Source: Rhodospirillales bacterium
Lineage (GTDB): Bacteria > Pseudomonadota > Alphaproteobacteria > Rhodospirillales > JAOUPW01
Length of the DNA: 9,832 bases
Assembly (NCBI GenBank): GCA_029879665.1
Contig: JAOUPW010000033.1
Location: forward strand, 1-9,832
Reading direction: 5' to 3'
Shown here: positions 1 to 5,097 of the stretch, piece after piece
How positions within the stretch are numbered: the stretch's first letter is position 1
Layout of the letters: each line of letters starts with the position of its first letter
Position numbers and translations under genes: made by a program
Notes under the pieces: generated by a model
Seen by the model: the letters and a program-made list of their open reading frames with translations, nothing else
Database searches by the model: none
Told to the model about the DNA's origin: nothing

Positions 1-822
1 ATCATCATTCCGGCCTTCGGCATTATCAGCGAGATCGTCTCAACCTTTTCCAAGAAGCCCATTTTCGGTTATCTCGGCATGGCCTACGCCATGTCGGCGA
101 TCGGCGTGGTCGGCTTCGTCGTCTGGGCACACCACATGTATACTGTCGGTCTGGACGTGGATACTCGGGCCTACTTTACGGCGGCGACCATGGTGATTGC
201 GGTGCCCACCGGCATCAAGATCTTCAGTTGGCTGGCGACCATGTGGGGCGGTTCCATCGAGTTCCGCGCTCCCATGCTGTTTGCTCTCGGGTTCATCTGG
301 CTGTTCGTGGTCGGCGGCGTCACCGGCGTCGAACTGGCCAACTCCAGCGCCGACATTCCCATGCACGACACCTATTTCGTGGTCGCTCACTTCCATTATG
401 TGATGGGTATCGCCGCGATCTTCGCTATGTTTGCGGGCTTTTACTACTGGATCGGCAAAATGTCGGGCAAGTGTTATTCCCCCGGCTTGGCGCGGGTGCA
501 CTTCTGGCTGTTTTTCATCGGCGTCAACGTGTTGTTTTTCCCGCAGCATTTCTTGGGTCTCGCCGGCATGCCGCGCCGGATTCCGGATTATCCGGACGCC
601 TACGCGGGTTGGAATTTAGTCAGCTCCATCGGTTCTTTGATCACCGCAATTTCGATCCTGGTGTTCTTCGTCTTGATCTGGCGCATGTTCACCTCGGGCG
701 AGAAGGCGGCAGCCAATCCATGGGGCGAAGGCGCCAAGACCCTGGAATGGACCGTCGCCAGCCCGGCGCCGTTCCATACCCACGAAGACATCCCGACCGT
801 CGGTGGACAACCCGCCGAATAA
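1..822 (+). CDS. ctaD: Cytochrome c oxidase subunit I, aa3-type (3' part)
   Basis: This is the catalytic subunit of the haem-copper terminal oxidase in the inner membrane, which reduces O2 to water and pumps protons. The reading frame is open from the first base and ends in TAA at 820-822, so only the C-terminal 273 residues are present; the start, the D-channel and the CuB His-Glu-Tyr segment lie upstream. Landmarks seen: the two adjacent CuB histidines in WAHHMY (about 130-135), the K-channel lysine in [10 protein letters not shown] (217-219), and the two haem histidines in VAHFHYVMG (388-396; in bovine numbering H376 to haem a3 and H378 to haem a). Several hydrophobic helices follow, then a polar tail. 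ctaG starts 30 bases after the stop. Identification is secure. Confidence 0.97.
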   Translation: MIIPAFGIISEIVSTFSKKPIFGYLGMAYAMSAIGVVGFVVWAHHMYTVGLDVDTRAYFTAATMVIAVPTGIKIFSWLATMWGGSIEFRAPMLFALGFIWLFVVGGVTGVELANSSADIPMHDTYFVVAHFHYVMGIAAIFAMFAGFYYWIGKMSGKCYSPGLARVHFWLFFIGVNVLFFPQHFLGLAGMPRRIPDYPDAYAGWNLVSSIGSLITAISILVFFVLIWRMFTSGEKAAANPWGEGAKTLEWTVASPAPFHTHEDIPTVGGQPAE

Positions 823-852
823 GGCCGGACAGGAACCGGAAACAGGCCAAAC

Positions 853-1461
853 ATGACCAAGGCAACCAACCGCAAAAACACCTCGACAGCCATTGTGCTG
901 TTCTCGGTCGTCGGCGCCATGGTCGGTTTGGCCTATGCTTCCGTTCCCCTTTACCGGTTGTTCTGCCAGATCACCGGATATGGCGGCACACCGAAAACGG
1001 AATCGAAAGCGACTACGGCAACGACGGACGCGCCCCTGGTCACGGTCCGTTTCGATGCCAACGTCAATTCTTCTTTGCCCTGGAAGTTCACGCCGGAAAA
1101 ACGGGCGATCACGGTGCGACTGGGCGAAACCGTTCTCGCCCGCTTTCTGGCGAAGAACGAATCTGATGAAACCATCACCGGGACGGCGGCCTTCAACGTC
1201 ACACCTTACAAATCGGCCCAGTATTTCAACAAAGTCGAATGTTTCTGTTTCACCGAACAGACCCTTAAGCCCGGTGAACAGGTTTCCATGCCGGTGACCT
1301 TTTTTGTCGACCCCGAAATCATGAAAGACCGGAACGCGAAAGACGTGAAGACGATCACTCTTTCCTACACCTTCTTCCGGGATCCCGCTTCGGCAACGGG
1401 AAAAACAGCTGCAAATACGACAAACGCCAAGGACGCGCTGGGCGCGTCCGGCATCAACTGA
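853..1461 (+). CDS. ctaG: Cytochrome c oxidase assembly protein CtaG/Cox11
   Basis: This is a membrane-anchored copper chaperone that delivers Cu(I) to the CuB site of subunit I. The 202-residue product has a short cytoplasmic N-terminus, one transmembrane segment at about residues 14-35 and a periplasmic beta-sandwich domain. The Cox11 hallmark CFCF copper motif is present in the stretch KVECFCFTEQ, followed by the conserved PVTFFVDPEI. The SVPLYRLFCQITGYGG segment after the helix is also typical and carries the third cysteine used by the family. The ATG follows an AGG about 8 bases upstream. Length fits the family (about 190-210 residues). The gene lies between ctaD and ctaE; in many alphaproteobacteria ctaB is also found here, but the 30-base gap to ctaD leaves no room for it. 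The C-terminal tail is Ala/Thr/Asn-rich and probably disordered. Confidence 0.95.
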   Translation: MTKATNRKNTSTAIVLFSVVGAMVGLAYASVPLYRLFCQITGYGGTPKTESKATTATTDAPLVTVRFDANVNSSLPWKFTPEKRAITVRLGETVLARFLAKNESDETITGTAAFNVTPYKSAQYFNKVECFCFTEQTLKPGEQVSMPVTFFVDPEIMKDRNAKDVKTITLSYTFFRDPASATGKTAANTTNAKDALGASGIN

Positions 1462-1506
1462 AACTTATCGAATCTAAGACGAGCATTTCCGAGCGGAGGA
1501 ATTTTC

Positions 1507-2325
1507 ATGGCGAGTGATACGATCAAAAAACATCCCTATCACATGGTCGAGCCTAGCCCGTGGCCGATCGTCGGCACCATCGGCGCATTCGCCACGGTCA
1601 TGGGCGGGGTTTACTACATGCAAGGCGGATCCCTTCTGGCGCTCCTGCCCGGTTTGGCATTGATTCTCTTCACCATGTTCGGCTGGTGGCGGGACGTTGT
1701 CCGCGAAGCCCAGGGCGGCGCCGATCACACCTCTGTCGTGCAGCATGGCCTGCGCTTCGGTATGGTCTTGTTTATCATTTCCGAAGTAATGTTCTTCTTC
1801 GCTTTCTTCTGGGCTTATTTCCATTCCTCCATCCCAGCCCTCAGCTTGATCGCTTCGCCAACATGGCCGCCGGAAGGGATCGTGCCCCTGCATACCTGGG
1901 GACTTCCGTTCGTGAATACGCTGATCCTGCTGACCTCCGGCGCGACCGTAACCATCGCCCATCATGCCCTAAAAGCCGGCGACCGCAAAAAACTGGTTCT
2001 GTTCCTGGCCCTGACGTCGTTGCTGGGCGCGATCTTCCTGTGCACCCAGGCGTATGAGTACTATCACGCTTCCTTCAAGATCACCGAGGGCATCTATCCC
2101 TCAACCTTCTACCTGGCGACCGGGTTCCACGGGTTTCACGTTTTCATCGGGACCATCTTCCTGATCGTGTGCACGTTTCGGGCCAAGGCCGGACACTTCA
2201 AGATCGAGCAACATGTCGGATTCGAAGCCGCCGCCTGGTACTGGCACTTCGTCGATGTGGTTTGGTTGTTTCTGTTCACCGCCATCTATTGGTGGGGTAG
2301 CTTTGGTTACGCCTTCGCCTCGTAA
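1507..2325 (+). CDS. ctaE: Cytochrome c oxidase subunit III
   Basis: This is a core structural subunit of the aa3 oxidase, a seven-helix inner-membrane protein that binds lipid in its cleft and stabilises proton uptake by subunit I. The 272-residue length matches the seven-helix class. Typical motifs are seen: HPYHMVEPSPWPIVG at residues 7-21, the ISEVMFFFAFFWAYFHSS helix with its membrane-embedded glutamate, PLHTWGLPFVNTLILLTSG, the TGFHGFHVFIGT histidine-rich segment, and the C-terminal WYWHFVDVVWLFLF. A perfect GGAGGA Shine-Dalgarno at 1495-1500 stands 6 bases before the ATG, which fixes the start. It follows ctaG by 45 bases and is followed 9 bases later by the DUF983 gene, so all are probably cotranscribed. 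Confidence 0.97.
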   Translation: MASDTIKKHPYHMVEPSPWPIVGTIGAFATVMGGVYYMQGGSLLALLPGLALILFTMFGWWRDVVREAQGGADHTSVVQHGLRFGMVLFIISEVMFFFAFFWAYFHSSIPALSLIASPTWPPEGIVPLHTWGLPFVNTLILLTSGATVTIAHHALKAGDRKKLVLFLALTSLLGAIFLCTQAYEYYHASFKITEGIYPSTFYLATGFHGFHVFIGTIFLIVCTFRAKAGHFKIEQHVGFEAAAWYWHFVDVVWLFLFTAIYWWGSFGYAFAS

Positions 2326-2334
2326 CGGACATCC

Positions 2335-2715
2335 ATGAACCAAGAGCCTTCCCATTCCCTGGCAAGGCTCCTCTGGACCGGTTTCCGCGGCCGTTGCCCC
2401 AGGTGCGGCCGCGGAAACGTTTTCAGGGGCTTTCTCGACATCCATGACGCCTGCCCCGCTTGCGGTCTGGCCTTGGGCGGACACGACGCCGGTGACGGCC
2501 CGGCGGTGGCCGGCACCTTTCTGATCGGTGGCGCGACCGTTTTCGCCGCCGGATGGGTGGAATTCCACTTTTCACCGCCGTTGTGGCTTCATGTGGCACT
2601 GTGGATACCCGTCGTCTTCGGAGGTTCCGCCGCAATTCTCAGGCCCTTGAAAGGGCTGTCGGTGGCGCTGCAATACAGATACCGATCGACAGAGTCTCCT
2701 CCCGTAAACAAGTAG
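2335..2715 (+). CDS. DUF983 family small membrane protein
   Basis: This is a 126-residue protein of the DUF983 family, whose function is not established. Two CxxC pairs (CPRC at about residues 21-24 and CPAC at 41-44) form a probable zinc-ribbon-like N-terminal domain. It is followed by the family's acidic/glycine stretch HDAGDGPA and two hydrophobic segments (about residues 57-76 and 80-101), then RPLKG near the C-terminus. The ATG lies only 9 bases after the ctaE stop and has no strong Shine-Dalgarno (an ACGGA is the best match), which suggests translational coupling with ctaE. DUF983 genes are often found next to ctaE in alphaproteobacteria, so a link to oxidase assembly is plausible but is inference. 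Family assignment is fairly firm; role unknown. Confidence 0.85.
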   Translation: MNQEPSHSLARLLWTGFRGRCPRCGRGNVFRGFLDIHDACPACGLALGGHDAGDGPAVAGTFLIGGATVFAAGWVEFHFSPPLWLHVALWIPVVFGGSAAILRPLKGLSVALQYRYRSTESPPVNK

Positions 2716-2733
2716 ATTTTGAATAACCTACAT

Positions 2734-2753
2734 ACGGAATGACTGTTTTCCGT
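2734..2753. terminator. Weak hairpin downstream of the cta operon
   Basis: ACGGAA and TTCCGT form a perfect 6-bp inverted repeat around an 8-base loop, 18 bases after the last cta-operon stop codon. There is no run of T after the stem, so it is a poor intrinsic terminator and could be chance. The surrounding gap (2716-2831) is AT-rich and should hold the end of the cta transcript and the promoter of the next gene. I could not fit a -35/-10 pair with acceptable spacing: TTGATT at 2772 and TAAAAT at 2791 are only 13 bases apart. Confidence 0.22.
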
Positions 2754-2831
2754 GCCTGCAATTAGTGTGGCTTGATTAATTTATTCTCTTTAAAATAGCG
2801 CCGCGTGCTTCATTAAGGGATTCCCACTTTT

Positions 2832-3539
2832 ATGGCAGTAATCTACCGTCCCGTACGCCTTCACGGGCAGGAATCAATCAACACATATCGGTGCCTTCCC
2901 GTATCCGAGCAGGACGCATCCCTGATTGGAAAGCGAACGCTTCTCAACGGAAAAAATGTATCCGCAGTCGCCGAGAGAAATTGTTCGGTTCTGAGAGAAG
3001 CGTTCGCAGATCTGGAATCTGCGCATCGCAAGGGAAACGGCACCCGCCTGATTGTGCCGATTAACGCTCGCGCCCTTTTGGAAACGGAAACAAGCACCCA
3101 ACTTGTCTTGACCCTAAAACAAATCGATAAGAGCCTTCAAAAGGCAGCAATCCCTGAGGTTTTCGATTTCCCCCAAAACCTCAGCATGGGCGCCCTTGAG
3201 ACCATCACCATCCCACTATTACCCTTTTTTGATTACTACATGGCAATGCCATCACCTGACACTCAAAACTTGGTCAACTTTTCCAATATTAATTATTTCG
3301 GCGTGTCTTTGGATTTGGAGGCATTAGATTGCCCGCCCGAAAAAATGAACGGCGTTATCACCGATTTCTGGGCCGCCGCAACAAAACGCAAGCTAAAACT
3401 GTATATTCAGGGAATCAATGATCAAGAAATCGAAAAAATTGCGCAACGTTATGAAGTGTTCGCCATGGACGGTCCGTTCATTATGAAAGATTCACAATTC
3501 CTCGGCGGGGAGCCTGAAATAAACCCTGACTATAATTAA
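2832..3539 (+). CDS. Uncharacterised protein, possible degenerate EAL-fold domain
   Basis: The gene codes for 235 residues with no signal peptide or membrane segment, so it is probably cytoplasmic. I do not recognise the gene itself. The order of segments recalls an EAL (cyclic-di-GMP phosphodiesterase) barrel: YRPVRLHGQ at the start (compare 'yQPIvdl'), then RLIVPINARALLETE (compare 'lsvNls..qL'), a hydrophobic strand ending in SLDLEAL, and KLYIQGINDQEIEKIAQRYEVFAMDGPFI (compare 'vaEGVEt.eq...l...Gcd..QGy.f..P'). The EAL signature itself, the metal-binding Asp pair and the catalytic Lys/Glu are not recognisable, so it would be inactive as an enzyme and might bind a ligand or partner instead. 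AAGGGA at 2815-2820 stands 11 bases before the ATG. The gene is visibly more AT-rich than its neighbours and stands alone between the cta operon and the convergent mer operon (stops 12 bases apart). The gene is likely real; the fold is a guess from pattern only. Confidence 0.72.
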   Translation: MAVIYRPVRLHGQESINTYRCLPVSEQDASLIGKRTLLNGKNVSAVAERNCSVLREAFADLESAHRKGNGTRLIVPINARALLETETSTQLVLTLKQIDKSLQKAAIPEVFDFPQNLSMGALETITIPLLPFFDYYMAMPSPDTQNLVNFSNINYFGVSLDLEALDCPPEKMNGVITDFWAAATKRKLKLYIQGINDQEIEKIAQRYEVFAMDGPFIMKDSQFLGGEPEINPDYN

Positions 3540-3551
3540 CCGCGACCCGCA

Positions 3552-3773
3552 TCAGCAACACCCCTTGCCGTTTTCCTGAACCGGCGGGCAGGGAACCGAG
3601 CCGAAGGAACAAAAGACGCAGCAATCCCCCTTGTTGGGTTTCAACATTGCCTTGCACTTTTCACATTCGTAGAAAAACGTGCACTGATCGACGGGCATCC
3701 GTTCAATTTTGGCATGGCCGCATTCCGGGCAGGTAAGCACCGAGGTTAACTCAAGTTGCGGCGAATTATCCAC
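3552..3773 (-). CDS. GDCCVxC-type cysteine-rich small protein
   Basis: This is a 73-residue protein with 11 cysteines and no signal peptide, so it is probably cytoplasmic. It has CPEC (15-18) and CEKC (37-40) pairs that suggest a zinc-ribbon-like fold, then GDCCVFCSFGSVPCPP (49-64), the hallmark of the family named 'GDCCVxC domain-containing (seleno)protein', and a C-terminal CC. Members of this family can carry selenocysteine at the motif; here both motif codons are TGC, so this is the all-cysteine form. The start is GTG, preceded by a G-rich Shine-Dalgarno (GGGGGG) 7 bases upstream that begins right after the merP stop. It is the last gene of the merT-merP operon, 12 bases after merP. The family is often seen with mercury or other heavy-metal genes; a thiol-based metal-binding role is inference. 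Confidence 0.86.
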   Translation of the reverse strand: MDNSPQLELTSVLTCPECGHAKIERMPVDQCTFFYECEKCKAMLKPNKGDCCVFCSFGSVPCPPVQENGKGCC

Positions 3774-3785
3774 GGAGACGCCCCC

Positions 3786-4067
3786 CTAGTTGCTGAGTTC
3801 GGACGGGAACCCGGCGGCCGCGGTGGCCGCGGTCAGGGCCGCGATGTCGGCCTTGGCATCATCATAGATGACTACCGCTGATTTTTGCTCAAGCGAGACC
3901 GAGGCTTTCTTGACGCCATCGACGCGGGTCAGACTTTTCTTGACGATAAACGGGCAGGCCGGACAGGTCATGTTTTTGACCTTGAGGGTTATGGTTCGTT
4001 CGGCGGCTTGAGCGCCGGTGGAAAGCGCACCGGCGGCAAGAACGGCGGCAAAAAGAAGACGTTTCAT
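3786..4067 (-). CDS. merP: Periplasmic mercuric ion-binding protein MerP
   Basis: This is a heavy-metal-associated (HMA) domain protein that captures Hg(II) in the periplasm and hands it to MerT. The product has 93 residues. Residues 1-21 form a clear Sec signal peptide (KR, then a hydrophobic Ala/Leu core, ending AQA before AERT). The mature part is a single HMA fold with the metal motif NMTCPACPFIVKKSL; Cys35 and Cys38 correspond to the Hg-binding pair of Tn21/Tn501 MerP (GMTCxxC there, so Gly is replaced by Asn here). The conserved TRVDGVKKASVSLEQKSAVV strand pattern follows. AAGGA stands 6 bases before the ATG. It lies 12 bases after merT and 12 before the GDCCVxC gene. A copper chaperone is the alternative, but the CPACPxxVKK pattern and the merT neighbour favour MerP. 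Confidence 0.93.
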   Translation of the reverse strand: MKRLLFAAVLAAGALSTGAQAAERTITLKVKNMTCPACPFIVKKSLTRVDGVKKASVSLEQKSAVVIYDDAKADIAALTAATAAAGFPSELSN

Positions 4068-4079
4068 GAGTTTTCCTTA

Positions 4080-4490
4080 TCAGGACGCGTCCAAAAAGAT
4101 GGGCGCCAGCAGGTTGAAGGCGAAGGACATGGCGACAAAGAGCGCGGACATCCATAAGGCGCCCTTCGTTATCCGGTTTGAATTCGGGTTGGCGCAGAAG
4201 CTGTCGGGCGCACAGGCGGCAGCTTGGGGTTTGCGGTAAACCAGATAGAATCCGGAGGCCACCAACACCAGGGTCACAGCCATGATATAGGGCTGATAGG
4301 GCGATAGCGCCGTCAGGGTGCCGGTCAAGGCGCCGCCGGCGCCGAGGCTGAACAGGATCAGGGGCAGGATGCAGCACGACATGGAGGCAATTCCCCCCAC
4401 CAGCCCCGCCACCGACAGCCATTTCTTGCCGGATTTACTTTGATCCTCCGCGAGGAGCGGCGCAGCAAGGTCTTTCACGCGATCCCTCAT
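4080..4490 (-). CDS. merT: Mercuric ion transport protein MerT
   Basis: This is an inner-membrane protein that takes Hg(II) from MerP and carries it into the cytoplasm. Three hydrophobic helices are seen. The first carries the vicinal cysteine pair in SMSCCILPLILF (Cys39-Cys40 from the chosen start). The loop after helix 2 holds a second pair, CAPDSFC (Cys93 and Cys99), with the same 6-residue step as Cys76/Cys82 of Tn21 MerT. The chosen ATG at 4488-4490 has GAAAGG (4499-4504) 8 bases upstream. A GTG at 4497-4499 would add three residues, but it overlaps that ribosome site and is less likely. The product is 136 residues, longer than the classical 116 because of a polar N-terminal extension. 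It is the first gene of the operon driven by the MerR promoter at 4524-4554. Confidence 0.92.
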   Translation of the reverse strand: MRDRVKDLAAPLLAEDQSKSGKKWLSVAGLVGGIASMSCCILPLILFSLGAGGALTGTLTALSPYQPYIMAVTLVLVASGFYLVYRKPQAAACAPDSFCANPNSNRITKGALWMSALFVAMSFAFNLLAPIFLDAS

Positions 4491-4510
4491 TCCGATCACC
4501 TTTCAGGACA

Positions 4511-4540
4511 TTGAGATTGAACCACCTTAATACCTATAGT
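4511..4540 (+). promoter_or_regulatory. Candidate divergent merR promoter
   Basis: On the plus strand TTGAGA (4511-4516) and TATAGT (4535-4540) are 18 bases apart and would start a transcript about 50 bases before merR. The -10 box overlaps the MerR dyad at 4534-4548, so MerR bound there would repress its own gene, as in classical mer operons. An alternative pair, TTGAAC (4517-4522) with TAACTA (4540-4545) at 17 bases, is nearly as good. Confidence 0.4.
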
Positions 4541-4554
4541 AACTATAGATTCAA
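4524..4554 (-). promoter_or_regulatory. MerR-type promoter/operator of merT-merP
   Basis: Read on the minus strand, TTGAAT (4549-4554) and TAAGGT (4524-4529) form -35 and -10 boxes separated by exactly 19 bases, the over-long spacer that defines promoters activated by MerR-family DNA twisting. TAAGGT is also the -10 box of the classical Tn501 mer promoter. Inside the spacer, at 4534-4548, lies a perfect dyad: CTATAGT, one centre base at 4541, ACTATAG. Its sequence resembles the CTATAGTAACTA-type operators of CadR/PbrR/ZntR-like regulators more than the GTAC-containing operator of Tn501. The predicted transcript starts near 4517, about 27 bases before the merT ATG. Confidence 0.88.
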
Positions 4555-4597
4555 TCCGTACCCGGTCACGATGACGTGAAAAAGGTCAAACTTCCTG

Positions 4598-5008
4598 ATG
4601 ATATTCAGTATCGGCGGCATGGCGGCACGCACCGGCTGCAAGGTCGAAACCATCCGTTATTATGAAAAAATGGGTCTTCTCGCCCCCCCGCCCCGTACCC
4701 GGGGCGGTCACCGGTCCTATGATCTCAGCGCCTATAAACGGCTGAATTTTATCCTTCGCGCCCGGAGGCTCGGGTTTCCCCTTTCCACCGTCCGAACTCT
4801 GTTGGAACTGGCCGACGGAGAAGAACAGAACTGTGCCCAGGTTGGGCGAATCGCCAATGCCCGCCTCGAGGAGGTAAGAAGGAAGATCGGCGACCTCACC
4901 ACCTTGGAAACCACCCTTGCCCTCATGGTTGATCAATGCCGCTCGGGCAAAACCCCTGATTGCCCCTTGATCGAAGCCTTGTTCGAAGGTGGCGAAAGCG
5001 CCCCTTGA
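4598..5008 (+). CDS. merR: MerR-family metal-responsive regulator, probably MerR
   Basis: This is a transcription factor that represses and, with metal bound, activates the divergent merTP operon. The product has 136 residues: a winged helix-turn-helix (FSIGGMAARTGCKVETIRYY, then GHRSY and LGFPLSTVRTLLEL), then the dimerisation helix and the metal loop. Cys79, Cys114 and Cys122 are present. The 35-residue step from 79 to 114 equals that of Tn501 MerR (Cys82 to Cys117), and the CPLIEAL ending also matches MerR. However, the loop step 114 to 122 is 8, against 9 in MerR and PbrR and 7 in CadR. The Cys at the dimer-helix position argues against a CueR-type Cu(I) sensor, which has Ser there. The ATG at 4598 places the IGG motif correctly; AAAGG lies 12 bases upstream, a long spacing. 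Hg(II) is the likely inducer because of merT/merP, but Cd/Pb/Zn cannot be excluded. Confidence 0.92.
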   Translation: MIFSIGGMAARTGCKVETIRYYEKMGLLAPPPRTRGGHRSYDLSAYKRLNFILRARRLGFPLSTVRTLLELADGEEQNCAQVGRIANARLEEVRRKIGDLTTLETTLALMVDQCRSGKTPDCPLIEALFEGGESAP

Positions 5009-5017
5009 ACCGGTCGG

Positions 5018-5046
5018 ATTTTCCAGGCCATATCCGGAAAATGGCC
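5018..5046. repeat. Two overlapping short inverted repeats after merR
   Basis: ATTTTCC (5018-5024) pairs with GGAAAAT (5036-5042) around an 11-base loop, and GGCCAT (5026-5031) pairs with ATGGCC (5041-5046) around a 9-base loop. The two share bases, so only one could form at a time. They lie within 40 bases after the merR stop. No T-run follows, so a terminator is not well supported; an imperfect operator or chance is as likely. Confidence 0.25.
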
Positions 5047-5062
5047 ACGACATCAATGGGGT

Positions 5063-5091
5063 TTGCCCGGCCCCGGGAATCCGGGCATATT
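5063..5091 (+). promoter_or_regulatory. Candidate promoter with embedded dyad before the GAF-PP2C gene
   Basis: TGCCCGG (5064-5070) and CCGGGCA (5081-5087) form a perfect 7-bp inverted repeat with a 10-base centre, ending 10 bases before the next start codon. TTGCCC (5063-5068) and CATATT (5086-5091) could be -35 and -10 boxes with a 17-base spacer, which would put the transcript start almost on the ATG at 5098. The dyad would then cover the promoter like an operator. The other reading is a GC-rich terminator stem for merR followed by the weak TATTT run. Confidence 0.35.
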
Positions 5092-5097
5092 TAAGCC

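Noticed and set aside
228..1166. A 312-codon open frame on the plus strand overlapping ctaD and ctaG
   Set aside because: It is an out-of-frame shadow of two clearly identified genes, its translation is Arg/His-rich without recognisable domains, and it runs across both gene ends.
3540..3551. A bidirectional terminator between the convergent genes
   Set aside because: Only 12 bases separate the stops, and no stem with a T-run is visible there.
3889..4422. A 177-codon minus-strand frame across merT and merP
   Set aside because: It is the wrong frame of two recognised genes on the same strand; the translation is Arg/His/Pro-rich and lacks a family signal.
3552..5008. A mer transposon
   Set aside because: No transposase, resolvase or terminal inverted repeats were seen beside the mer genes, and their base composition resembles the surrounding chromosome.
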